Position numbers and translations under genes: made by a program. Shown here piece after piece: positions 44,133-54,400 of a stretch of 64,000 bases of DNA. Where the stretch lies: positions 22,871,314 through 22,935,313 of the forward strand of contig JAJEKV010000004.1 in the NCBI GenBank assembly GCA_021234155.1, read 5' to 3'. The first letter of the stretch is position 1; the number at the start of each line of letters is the position of its first letter. Under the pieces are notes generated by a model, which was not told the origin of the DNA, did no database searches, and saw nothing but the letters and a program-made list of their open reading frames with translations. The DNA is from Isoetes taiwanensis. Lineage: Eukaryota; Streptophyta; Lycopodiopsida; Isoetales; Isoetaceae.

Positions 44133-45837
44133 TCCATGCAGGAAGAGGCAGCCAGGGATACCCATTTAGTCACGAGGACAAACTCTGGTAAGTGCTTGTG
44201 CAGTGAATAAGTAAGATAATGGCTGGCAGCAGTGTAGCTGAGGATCGTGGTTGAGCGGAGTTTCTGGATTGAATTGTTCACAGTTAAATGTTATATCTAT
44301 TGGAATAGTGAACTATTTGGATGTTAATTTTACATAATTACATTGAATTCGTAACTATTTGCCTGTTGTGTTTGGAGTATGTAATTTCAACTATGCAATA
44401 GTAAGATTCAATTCTTCACCAATAATATCAACCTAGAATTAGTGCAGGTTTTGACAAGATTCCAAGTTGCCATCAGGGTTAACACGGCAGGCTCGACAAA
44501 GTTGGTATCAGAGCAATGTTGGATCTTTGGGTGTTGACATTATAAATTGTGCAGTAATGACTTGCAAGAAGACGGGCAAAATTTGATTAACAAGTGCAGC
44601 TTAAGCTTGTTTTGTGCCTCTGGGAAGTGGTTTGGAAGAGATTGTTCCACCGGGACTCTCCTGGTAAACATGCAAAACAGTAAATTGTATGCCCAAGAAT
44701 CGAAAATTGCCTAAAAGAGGCTGATTTGGACTTAGAGGGGCCGTTTTCCTTGGGATTGAAAGAGTCAGAGACTTGTGCACAGATTTTTGGAGCTATCAGA
44801 CAGGGCTCAAATTCATGATGAAGTAGGTCAAAATTGCTTGGAGAGGGCCGACTTGGGGCTGAGAAGTGTCGATTCAGCATATAGAACTCCAAGAGGCAAT
44901 ATGAGAATGAAAAACAGATGTGCCATTCGTTTTCTTGTGTCGGTTAATCTTGTCTATCTAAATGTATTAACTTTTGCTTTTCTCTCTATTTGTTTTGTTC
45001 TTCTTAACAAGTTGTTGACTAATGGTAACGAAAATACAGGAAGTATAATGGCCATTAAGATTAGCAAATAGATCAGTTGCAAAAGATCTGGGTTTGTAGT
45101 ATAATATAAACATGCATTATGCATTGCTTGAATAATGGTCTAACTAAGGAAAATTGTAATTTCATGTGAAGTATTTTAAGGATTGCAATAAAATATATTT
45201 ATTGGCTCCTGGAGATGGGGCATATGCTGGAGAATGGTCTAGCATAAATACTAAGCATAAATGGTCACTCCGCATCAACGATAATAAGGTCTATAATGGA
45301 GTTTTGAATGCTCATATTAGTTGCGTCATTTTAATTGCTAGCTAAGGAAATTGGGATTTTTATTAAAACCCATATTTAAATGCATTATTGTAAACAATGG
45401 GTATTTAGATGGATCATGGGGACTTTTGAGTGTTAGAGAGTTGTGAGAAGCTTCTGGGGGCTTCTAGAACATGGCTATCGCATGTGTCATTGTTCGGCTG
45501 GCAAGGATTGGGGACTTTATATGAGGTGTGTGCAGTCCTTGTAAGGAAAATGATCCAAAAGTAAGCTTTGCATATTGGAGAATGCTTAGATCTCTATTTT
45601 GTTCAACAAATTGATTTTGGATTTATATCAATGGGATAACAAGACTTGATATTCCTTCATTTTTGAATTGCAATTCTGGTCTTCATCGCTAAGCTCGCTA
45701 CTTCAACATGATTAAGTTGTATGGACAACCTCGGCAAGGGTAAAATCTAGGCACCTGTATATAGCAAATATCTAATGAACTTTCCATGTGTTGGTCTTTG
45801 GTCTTGTATCACCTGTTGTCTTGGTACCTTGATATCT
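44133..45837. other. Spacer between R1 copies, no gene
   Basis: AT-rich. Contains a 13-16-base match to an LTR-retrotransposon primer-binding site at 44503. No gag or pol motif is visible, so if the R1 copies mark LTRs this would be a small non-autonomous element. Confidence 0.4.
44503..44518 (+). promoter_or_regulatory. tRNA-iMet-type primer-binding-site-like motif
   Basis: TGGTATCAGAGCAATG matches the usual plant PBS complementary to the 3' end of initiator tRNA-Met. The similarity between the R1 copies ends at 44132, 370 bp before it, so it is not directly beside a demonstrated LTR. Confidence 0.4.
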
Positions 45838-45918
45838 CTTGGATCCTCCGGAGTCGGATTTCCAGGTTCGGTGGCCTGGGTTGTTCGAACATTACTCATG
45901 TCATCTATGTTTCTTTGA

Positions 45919-46818
45919 ATGTGGATCAAACTTCATTGCCACAATAGTAGTACCATTTTTGTTGCTGCCTGTTACTTCCCACCTACATCATCACCTTTTT
46001 ATGATGAATATGATGTCGCTCGCAGTGATCCCTATGGTGATCTTTATGATGACATTGCTCAATTCAAACAGTTGGGGCATGTTATTCTTCTTGGTGATTT
46101 CAATGCTCGCACTGCTGAAATGCAAGCTGCTCAACTCATACTTGAGGATGTTCGTGACCCTTTATGGATGTCTGCTAATGATACAGTCTTTCCACGTTCA
46201 TCGCCTGATGCTAACACACCCGTCTCAACATTTGGAAGGGAGCTCATCCAGTTCTTTGAGATGGTACTTTGTAATGGCTTAGAGCAATGGCCACACTCTA
46301 AAGGTATTACATGCAGACAGGATAGGCAGGGTGGTGGTACTAGTATTGTTGATTATGTCATTTCCCAAGTGCAAGCCTTGGATCTCATTTCAGATTTTCG
46401 AATTGGCACAAGGCATAGAGATGAGGAGATAAAATCTGATCGCTATCCACTTTATTTGTCATTAAAGTGGCAGCTTCCACCTCTTCAACCCATTGCTATC
46501 CAGGCTCCTGTCCCTCGCATTCGCTTGACTTATTCTAGATCTTTTGAATACGAACAGACATTAGCTCCTGCGCTTGCAGGTATTTTGGATTACCCAACTC
46601 TTCAAGAGCGTAATGCAAAAGATTTGTCGATACTTTGCTTACTCGCCGTCTCTTGCTTTGGTACACGACCGCCGGTGTTTCTCATCTTTGGTAGGAAATC
46701 CTTTCCTAGAAATGCCCGGTTTGATGAAGACCGCAAGCGACTTAAAAACAATTCGCGAATGATAGTTGAGCCGACATCTGGCGACATAATGCCATTCAGA
46801 ATTATAAGTCCGTTTTGA
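45919..46818 (+). pseudogene. LINE endonuclease domain, partial
   Basis: An open stretch of about 300 codons. HVILLGDFNART carries the GDFN motif of AP-type endonucleases. Downstream are GRELIQFFEMVLCNGLEQW, GGGTSIVDYVIS and SDRYPLYLSLKW; the last corresponds to the catalytic SDH(x)P motif with His replaced by Arg. The N-terminal metal-binding part is missing through 5' truncation. The linker to RT follows with frame shifts after 46600. Confidence 0.85.
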
Positions 46819-47019
46819 AACGCAAGAAGGCACGCTTTGTTGCTTTGAGCATCAGAAGCAAATGTTTGAATTCTTCGCTTCACGTGAGCCTCGGACCTTC
46901 TGACGCAAAATATTATATCGACCACCTCCTACCCTTGGACATATTTCTATGCAGCAATGGGATGAGCGATTGGTCCACTTATATGATCATCCTGGGGTCC
47001 TTAATTCTATGCCTCCTTT

Positions 47020-47943
47020 GGTAGGTGATATTCTTCAATTCACAGAGGAGGAAGTCAAAGAAAGACTGCGGCATCTATCTAATGGCAAGTCTCCTGATCT
47101 TCAAGGTTTGCAAGCAGAATTGCTTAAATGGGGGGGGGTCCGCTATTGCTTCCAATCATCACTACTCTTTTAAATCAAGCTTTGCAAGAAGGCTTGCGAA
47201 ACTTGGGTTTTGTCGGTAAGGTCGCACCAATTTACAAAGCAGGTGATAAGCATGACCCTTCTAATTATCGCATGATCATGGTAAGTTCCATATTTCCAAA
47301 GCCCTTAGTCAGTCTTACTGAGAAGCAGTTGACATCATGGGCAGAACATACTGGTGTACGTGTTGTAGGACAGGCAGGCTTTCGTCCATGCCATTCTACA
47401 ATAGACCATATTTTCACATTGCGCATGCTTATTGAACATAGTCGAAGTTTGAAACAAGACCTCTATATATGCTTTGTGGATTTTACTTCTGCTTTTGATA
47501 CAGTACCACGCGAGCTTCTTTGGCAGCGCTTGCAGGCACTTGGAGTTCCACAAGATCTTCAAAATGCAGTTTATCGGCTCTATGAAAGGGTTTTTGCTAA
47601 ATTTCCAGCATCAGGTACTCAAATCACTAGCAATATTGGAGTTCGTCAGGGTTGCCCTTTATCTCCTACACTCTTTGGCTTGTACATTGATCAATTGGAA
47701 GAATGGCTTGATAATCATGGCGGCGGAGGTCCACATTTGGCACACTATATCATTAGGCAACTTATGTATGCTGATGATATTTCACTTCTGGCACATACCG
47801 CTGCTAGTATGCAGCAACATTTACATGCTCGCACAGTTTACGGAGAACACAGTCTGCGTGTTAATCTCCAAAAGACCAAGCTTTTGGTAGTTCAATCTTC
47901 TCACAATGTTCCCCCTATGCACTATGATAGCCCGCCGGGTTGA
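47020..47943 (+). pseudogene. LINE reverse transcriptase domain
   Basis: RT of the non-LTR type. Seen in order: EEEVKERLRHLSNGKSPD (fingers), a frame shift in a G-run near 47140, VAPIYKAGDKHDPSNYRMI, GQAGFRPCHSTIDHIFTLR, FVDFTSAFDTVPRELLW (motif A), VRQGCPLSPTLFGLYIDQLE (motif B) and LMYADDISLLAH (motif C, YADD intact). The open stretch from 47128 is 271 codons. The catalytic aspartates are present in sequence, but the element cannot be translated as one protein because of frame breaks on both sides. Confidence 0.93.
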
Positions 47944-48960
47944 AGTTGTAGATAGCTACAAGTATCTTGGTGTAGAATTCGTAAGAACACACTTTGGGAA
48001 CGATTAGTATTACCAAGCGGTGGTCACTGGATGGAGAGCACTCTATGCAATGCAAAACAATTGTTTTCGCATTTAAATTCATGATTGGCCACGGAAAGCC
48101 CACTTGTTTTCGCTTTGGTAGAGCCTGTTTTACTGTATGGTTCTGAAGTGTGGGGGCCTGCCATTAGTGCTAGTGCTTGGGAGAGCTTGGAGCGGGTGCA
48201 AAAGTCCTTTCTCACTTACACCTGGAGTTAAAACAACGGTGCCCTATGCTATTCTTTTACAAGAGACAGGTTTTTGGCCTCTTCAACATTCTGCCATGAA
48301 GTGCCATCTCCACTATATCTGCAAGGTGCACCACATGGATGATGTTAGATATCCTGTTCTTGCACTTGCCATGGCTGAATCTCCTCAGCGTTTGAAACGA
48401 TGTTGGAAAGAGTATTGCACTACATGGTTTTGCCCGTTGGGCTGTAAACCGAAACAATTGCCTCGATGCTTGCCGGTTCGATCCTGAGCTTTTGCAACAA
48501 TATCTCAATGGTTGTTTTTCTCAAAAGATATGGGACGCAGTTACTTTGGCCCAAGTGAAAACTGGTCATTATCATGCACACATAAATCCCACCTTAGCAC
48601 CAGTTATTTGCTTGCTTCATTGTCCAGGAACAAGCTTGTAGCTATTGCATCAATTCGCACAGGATCCCACAGGCTACGGCTTGAGACAGGTAGATGGGAG
48701 CGGCCGCAATTGCCGCGAGAAGCGAGACTATGTGCCCTGTTGCGATTCTGAGTTATTGAAGATGAAAGCCATACTCTTCCTCGAGTTGCCCCGCTTTTGA
48801 GATAGTCCGGAATCATTTTTTGACCTTAGCATTCCATTCCACGCTTCCACAACTTCTCAGAGCACCATCTGTGCATGACTTGGCATTATACATACTTGAG
48901 GTTCTAGATAAACGTCAGCAATTACTGAGCCCTCAGTAGTCATTATCTCCGTTTGTCTAG
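47944..48960 (+). pseudogene. LINE C-terminal region, decayed
   Basis: In shifting frames: DSYKYLGVEF, ALVEPVLLYGSEVWGPAIS, AWESLERVQKSFL and CP-containing segments before the 3' UTR. The same segment in LINE copy 2 reads ALVEPVLLYGAEVWGPVIS. Multiple indels and stops. Confidence 0.8.
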
Positions 48961-49499
48961 TATCATCATTATTGCAAAGGTTTTTCCCTTGAAAACCTTT
49001 CGAGGCAGGGGTTTTTTAATCCTAGTAGTAATGATTGTACTAGCCCATTGTATGGGTCCCATGACCTATTGGTCTCCGTGGACGTTAAAAAAACTATTCT
49101 ATTCTATTCTATTCTTGTGTTTTGTAACACCGAGCGTGACATCCGAGGGAAGGGATGCATGTCAACTCTTATGACTCCATCGTAAGAGGTCCTCTAGTGT
49201 CAGACGTGGGCTAGAAAGGGCATGCGCATATGAGGTTCACTCCACCATGCTACATGGCTTGGAATGTAAACTGACTGGGCATTTCTCTGCTAACAGGGCC
49301 TGCATGTAGGCTTACTGAGCTTCCCATTGTCCCGGAGCTATGGTTATGATGTTTTGGTATTTTAACTATGTTCTTTGCTTCCGATGCTCTTGTGTTCTCT
49401 TTCATTTGATCATGTTGTTATTGTCTAGCATTGTACTCACGTAGGATTTTGTGTCTCTACTTGTGATTATGTTCTTGTATCCAAGATTTCCAGAGTATT

Positions 49500-49960
49500 A
49501 TAAAAGTAATTTTCTCTGTAAATTAATTCCTTGTTTGATATAAAAGTGTTGTTGTATAAATTGAATTACAGTAGAATCTTTTGTTTCAAACTTAGAATAC
49601 TCCGAATTGCTTAAATTGCATAAAATTCTGACCTAAAAATCAAAATTTGGCTCGAAATCGACCGACTTCGGTCACTCCGCGCCAAATGCCTCTGCGTTCG
49701 CGACGTAGACCCCTTTCACGCAAAGTGACCCGAGTCACTTGATTTGGGGCAAATTTGATCCAATTTTTGTACTAAAAGATGTTAAAATGCTTAGAATTTG
49801 CCTAGAAATGTAGTCTAGCACTTAATTTTTGCTAAAAATGTCCAAAAATAGCCAAGATCAGCCCACTCCGGTCCTCCGCCCCTTTTGGTGCGAAGTGACC
49901 CGAGTCAACCAGGTTTGACCATGATTTGCAATGGTTTCGGGGTTTCTTGGCATTGCTCGT
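49500..49960. other. No gene identified
   Basis: AT-rich, with imperfect repeats of 'cgaagtgacccgagtca' (49716-49738 and 49890-49908). Confidence 0.45.
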
Positions 49961-50187
49961 TTCGAAAGCAAAGAAAAAAAAATAGTTTTATAAACAGAGA
50001 GAGATCTCAACCGGCCAAAATTAATTTTAGGGCTGGATCCACGACAGCAAAACATTATAATATAACTAGTTACGGTGCCCGGTGGGCATAGGTTGGAACT
50101 TGTAATGTTGGGGACCTATAAATAATAAGGTTGCATTGTGAAATTACACAATCTAGCGTTGTTGGGCTGAAGTTTAAAACCTGCAAA
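49960..50187. repeat. Segment duplicated at 63570-63855
   Basis: Both sides of the Helitron end at 50066 match the segment around 63716, including GGGCTGGATCCACGACA before and GGGGACCTATAAATAATAAG after. The flank was therefore copied with the terminus. Similarity ends at 'cagcaatgc' (about 50187). Confidence 0.9.
50066..50087 (-). mobile_element. Helitron 3' terminus, hairpin eroded
   Basis: On the minus strand, GCCCACCGGGC (shortened hairpin), ACCGTAA, then CTAG (50066-50069) and T. Comparison with 63716-63743 shows the full 17-base hairpin was shortened here. The element would extend rightward and could include the RNR1 exon. Confidence 0.7.
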
Positions 50188-50194
50188 AACAGCA

Positions 50195-50310
50195 ATGCCC
50201 ATCTGACAGCTCTTGATGCCCGGAGTCACCCCCGTGTGAATATGTACCCAAACAAAAGGGGGTTTTATGGGGAATTTAATTTTAAAGTGTCGAATGTAAT
50301 GGTTCGTATT
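50195..50310. mobile_element. Single arm of the foldback element family
   Basis: CAGCTCTTGATGCCCGGAGT, CACCCCCGTGTGAATATG and 'aaaagggggtttta' match the right arm at about 43165-43270. No partner arm is seen nearby, so this is a truncated copy joined to the end of the 49960-50187 segment. Confidence 0.85.
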
Positions 50311-50715
50311 AATTCAAACTCTCATTAGGCTGCCAATGACTATAATTCTACACGTCGTATCGTATGTGAAGAAAATATCTTGAGAGACCTAGATTGCAGG
50401 TGGTTTATTGTTGTGTATATGCATTCAGTACCAGTGGGTGTGCATAAAGTCAAAGAATCTTGTGGTGATGCTGCAGATGCTGCCCCTTTCTGGTTTAGCT
50501 TGCTTCTTTAATAGTCTGTCACAGTAGACTTTAGAGAAGCAGATTAAATCTCAATTCCTTCCTATTCTCTAAGAAGCACATCGTTTGAGCCATCTTCTGT
50601 TCAATACTTTCTACCACCATAGCAAACTTTGTTGGTTGGTTGGATCTGTAAAAATGGCTTATGGAATCAACATCTGAGCAAGTGGCATAAATTATAATAG
50701 TTTCTAGTTCCCTAC

Positions 50716-50790
50716 CTTGGCACTTGCAGCATCCACAGTGAACTTAATTGCATCTGTGGCTGCTCTTGATCGCAAATAATACATTCCAGC
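50716..50790 (-). pseudogene. Ribonucleotide reductase large subunit (RNR1) exon
   Basis: RNR1 is the catalytic large subunit that makes deoxyribonucleotides. The minus strand reads AGMYYLRSRAATDAIKFTVD, then AASAK and an AAG|GTAGGG donor, matching the C-terminal GMYYLRSRAAxDAIKFTVD segment of plant RNR1. Only about 25 residues are present, bounded by splice-like sites. No other RNR1 exon was recognised. The short length limits confidence, but the motif is distinctive. Confidence 0.65.
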
Positions 50791-51200
50791 TTACAATTGC
50801 ACAATTAGAAAGTTAAAAGGGAAAATAAAAAGAACACAGAATAGAATAGAATAGAATAGAATATGATTTTATCGTCCACGGAGACCAACTGGCCTATGGG
50901 ACCCAAGTACAAAGAGAGAGCAGCAGGCGTATTACTACCAGGATTAAAAAACCCCCGCCCCGAAGGGTTTTCGGAGGAAAAACCTTAGTAGCAATAAGGA
51001 TGTCTTGATACATCATGCACCTATATACATAATTACAAGTACAAATTGAGGTTAATGTCGGGGGGGGCATAACCGAGTCCACGTATCTATTACCTCCCTG
51101 AGGTACGATCCCAACAAGCCTCTGCAGGGCCGTGCTTTCATTAGGCTCATGCAAGGCCCGATGAGGCACAACTAACCGAGCATACCGAGCCCGGATATGC

Positions 51201-52007
51201 TCAGATCGGACAGGCCCGGAGGGCATGACTTTCATCCTCAATGGCGCTCTGTTGACAAAGACCGATGCACTCTGTCCTCACGCTGCTCCCGAATCCATCT
51301 CCCATCTCAATGCGGAGGTGGTGTGCACTGTCTTGAATGGAAGCAATCACCCCGGCTTTTTCATGGGTAGATGGGTGCGCGGTAGTGGTGTGGGCCCCTC
51401 GTGAGCATGGGATTAACCTGGCTGTCGATAATTTGCCACCTTGACATGTGACAGGGGCCTCTCGGTGATCCCAAAGCTTGGCCATGAAGCAAGCATCCAA
51501 ATCACGCTTCAAGGCAGCGTTCCTTCGGTGTATGCACCGGTCCACATCCGTGTGCTGCACATTCCATAGCGAGAACCACTTGGGCTTGCTTGTCTTTCCA
51601 AAGAAGCTTTGAGTCGCCAAGGGCCCATCGCCATTGCCAAAGCAAGGTTGGGCAGCGGGCTTCATCCATAGCCACCACCTTATGGAAGTAAATAATGTGA
51701 CGCGTTCGGTGCAGCCCTCAGAATGGAAGGAAGCCTGTCTCTGGAGCAAGATCTGATATGGGACCGTGGATTTCACTCCCAGTGCCCGGGCCAAGAAAGC
51801 CTTCTGTACCTGCTCTAGATCGTTCCAAGTGGTGAGGGATATCACTGGCCCCCACACTTCTGCCCCATAGAGGAGGACCGGTTCAACCAAGGCCCTGAAC
51901 AAGTGTGCCTGGTGACCCCATGCATCTGACTCTGCCTTGTGATCGTTGTTTTGCATTGCATACTGAGGGCTTTCCACCTGCAGGTGTTCCGTAACTGATG
52001 GATGCAT
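51201..52007 (-). pseudogene. LINE 2 C-terminal region
   Basis: An open stretch of 268 codons: HLFRALVEPVLLYGAEVWG, WNDLEQVQKAFLARALGVK, KWFSLWNVQHTDVDRCIHR and AKLWDHREAPVTCQGG, then IEDESHALRACPI near the end. This C-terminal part follows RT in this LINE family. It is the best preserved piece of copy 2. Confidence 0.8.
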
Positions 52008-52089
52008 CCCAAAGGTCGGGTAGTAGAAAACTCAATGCCCAAATACTTATAAGATCGAGCCACCTCCACTACCTACCCCGTAAGTGAAT

Positions 52090-52890
52090 GAGGGAAGGTG
52101 GGTGCCGGGATGATGGGACCAGCAGAAGACCCTTGTCTTGGCCAAGTTAACTCTCATGTCGCTGAATTGGCGTAAAGTGTCCAAAGCATCCGTGTGGCGT
52201 TGCATGTCCTCCGGGTATATGCGGCGAGTCAACATCATCGATATATGAGTTGCCGGATTATGTGGTGCATCAACCGAGCCCCGTGCTCAGCTAGCCATTC
52301 TTCTAGCTGGTCAATGTACAAGCCGAAGAGCTGCGGGGATAGAGGGCAGCCCAGCGCACCCCAATGCTACTAACAACGGGCTCCCCGATAGTGTGAGACG
52401 ACCGAGCAAGCCTCGTATAATCAGTATATAGCATTCTCGCAAGTCGACGGGGTCCCTAGTCGCCTCTCAATCTGTCCCACAACTTATCCCGAGGCACTTT
52501 GGTCAAAAGCCTTTGGCGAAATCCACAAAGCAACAAGACAGTTACTCAAGGCCGATTCCGCTATCCTCTATGAGTGTTCGCAGAGTGAAGATATGGTCAA
52601 TAGTAGAATGCCTGGGCGGAAGCCTCTATGCTTGAGCCCGCGACTTCTCCATCCTCCGCCCAAAGTGTCAATCACCGCCAAGAATCCCGCAAGCAACTTG
52701 GCAAAGACGAATCCCACCATAATGGTAACGATAGTTGGGCAACGGGGGGTCCCCGCTTTGTATATGGGCACAACTCTACCGTAGTCCAAGGGGGGGGAAG
52801 CCTTCTTGCAATGCCCTGTTGAAGAGTCTTTGTGAGAACCGCACCATTGGGGGCCCGCCCACTTGAGAAGCTCACCACGATACCATCCAA
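52090..52890 (-). pseudogene. LINE 2 reverse transcriptase, heavily decayed
   Basis: Recognisable pieces in several frames: RVVPIYKAGTPRC (about 52745-52785), GCPLSPQLFGLYIDQLEEWL (about 52300-52350), HHIIRQL with a degraded YADD box (about 52235-52270), and FSDMRVNLAKTRVFCW (about 52130-52170). Compare GCPLSPTLFGLYIDQLEEWL in copy 1. Motif A was not recognised. Confidence 0.75.
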
Positions 52891-53779
52891 ATCTGCCGCC
52901 TTCCCGTTAGCGGCGTTGCAGGCCCATTATGACATCCCCTTCAAGAATGACCAGTGCTAGGCCCGCTCAAGGAGGTACTTGGTGCCCGGCTTCCCATTGG
53001 GTCATCACAAACACCGCAAGTATCTCACCCATTGTTCCGGGGTAATATTTCCCGTGGGCCGCTGCGGCTTACTCAAGACCTTTCTCCGTAAGGCCCTAGG
53101 GTGGCGGTCTAGAAGACCAAACATCTGTTCTTTGGTGCTTTCATAAGGTACCCGCTTTCTTGGTCTTGAGGAAGGAGCGGTATTGACGGACGGCCTCTGG
53201 GGCTAATGGTGGGGTCCAAAGACTTGGCGGAGCCATCGTTTCAGCCGACATTAGCCATCGAACCGGTGATTGGGGGGGAAGGTGGTTGCAGCCCCCGTGG
53301 ATCGCCGAGGCGCCTCTCCCAAAGCATCTGTCCCCTACCCTCGGCGAGCCGGGTTCACCGGGCCGTCTGGCCTGTTGAAGTGTGGGGAGTTGCAAAGACT
53401 CCGGCAGCCTCATGCTCAAGCATCCTCGCATAGATCGCCGCATGATCATAGTCCGTGACGCAACCGTGGTACATGGGGTGTTGGGGCAATGGGTGCTCTC
53501 GGTTGGCTCGCCAATCTATCTCTGCAAGAAACAGGGCCGATGGTCGAGTCTACTTCCTCGTCCGCCCACCGTCCCCGACACCGGGCTAGTGATCACGCGT
53601 AGGCATTGCTCGTCCCGCTAGCACGCAATCCACCACACCGGTGTGCCGCCCCCACGGTTCTCCCGCTCTACAAGTGAAGCGGCCGGAGGGCCGGCCACTT
53701 GCCCGACCCGGTGCAAATGACCAGTCAAAGATACGCCCGGAAGAGCAAAATACCGCCGGGCCATACCATGTCACCTGGC

Positions 53780-54350
53780 TGTCATCGGACGCCTTTGGCC
53801 AAACCATCTCTGCGGGGTCCATTTGCAACACATCCTCGCCTAGAGGTGCTAATTTTGGAATCGCTTTGCCCCCCTCTTGGCGCATTGAAATCTCCAAGCA
53901 ACATGACCTTGCCCAATTGTTCATGCTGGCAGATGTCATCATATAGATCGACATAGGGCTCCTGCCTATCCACATCAAGTGCGTGTGGTAAAAGTTGCTC
54001 TCAAAGATGTGGGAAATAGCAAGCCGCCACAAAGAGAGGGCTGCCATCACGTTTCGCACTCGTATCCACAGTGTCTCAAGCAGTTGTGCTCGCCTTGCAA
54101 TGGGGAGACCGATTGGGCCAAGGTCGTCCGGGTAGTAACACGCAAATTCCTCCGTGTCCTCGCTTTCCCGTGCACTTTCGTTGAAGACGCGAGTAGCGCC
54201 AGTATCCCCGCAAATCGGTAGCCTCAGGACCAAAGATGTTCCCATGTTTCCATGAGGAAGATAAGGTCCATGTCCATGGCGACGAATTGAGATCAGTTCC
54301 TCCTTCGCCATGGAAAGCCACGGCAATTCCAAGATACCACGCCGAGGCAC
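53780..54350 (-). pseudogene. LINE 2 endonuclease domain, decayed
   Basis: MDLIFLMETW (frame near 54240-54275, the xETW endonuclease motif), KRGHGGICV (about 54140-54165), and YVDLYDDICQHEQLGKVMLL followed by GDFNA (about 53895-53965). The order agrees with AP-endonuclease motifs, but each lies in a different frame. Confidence 0.7.
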
Positions 54351-54400
54351 GATCCCTATTTAGTGGCATGCATCGCCACTTCAGTCCCGGTGGTAGTGGT

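Larger units (their letters stand above)
45919..49112 (+). mobile_element. LINE (non-LTR retrotransposon) copy 1, 5'-truncated
   Basis: Order on the plus strand: partial AP endonuclease (45919-46480), reverse transcriptase (47040-47900), C-terminal region (48100-48950), 3' UTR with TTTTTTAATCCTAGTAGTAA and GGTCTCCGTGGAC, and a (TATTC)n tail (49088-49112) instead of poly(A). It starts abruptly inside the endonuclease, as usual for 5' truncation in target-primed reverse transcription. Frames are broken in many places. A second copy of the family lies on the minus strand at 50842-54400. Confidence 0.92.
45838..49499. repeat. R1 repeat copy 2, split by a LINE
   Basis: Left part 45838-45918 (to TTTCTTTGA), right part 49113-49499 (from TTGTGTTTTGTAAC). 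Removing 45919-49112 restores collinearity with copy 1, so the LINE inserted into this copy after R1 had duplicated. Confidence 0.9.
50842..54400 (-). mobile_element. LINE copy 2 (same family as 45919-49112)
   Basis: On the minus strand the 3' end has the same (TATTC)n tail (complement of 50846-50868), GGTCTCCGTGGAC and GGTTTTTTAATCCT block as copy 1. Upstream, in order against the plus coordinates: C-terminal region (51201-52007), RT (52090-52800) and endonuclease (53780-54350). It reaches further 5' than copy 1. It is far more GC-rich than copy 1 and full of frame breaks and G-runs. Confidence 0.88.

Noticed and set aside
48465-48485. GGTTCGATCC as a tRNA B-box
   Set aside because: Lies inside the LINE C-terminal region with no A-box or cloverleaf around it. 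No convincing tRNA gene was found in the window.
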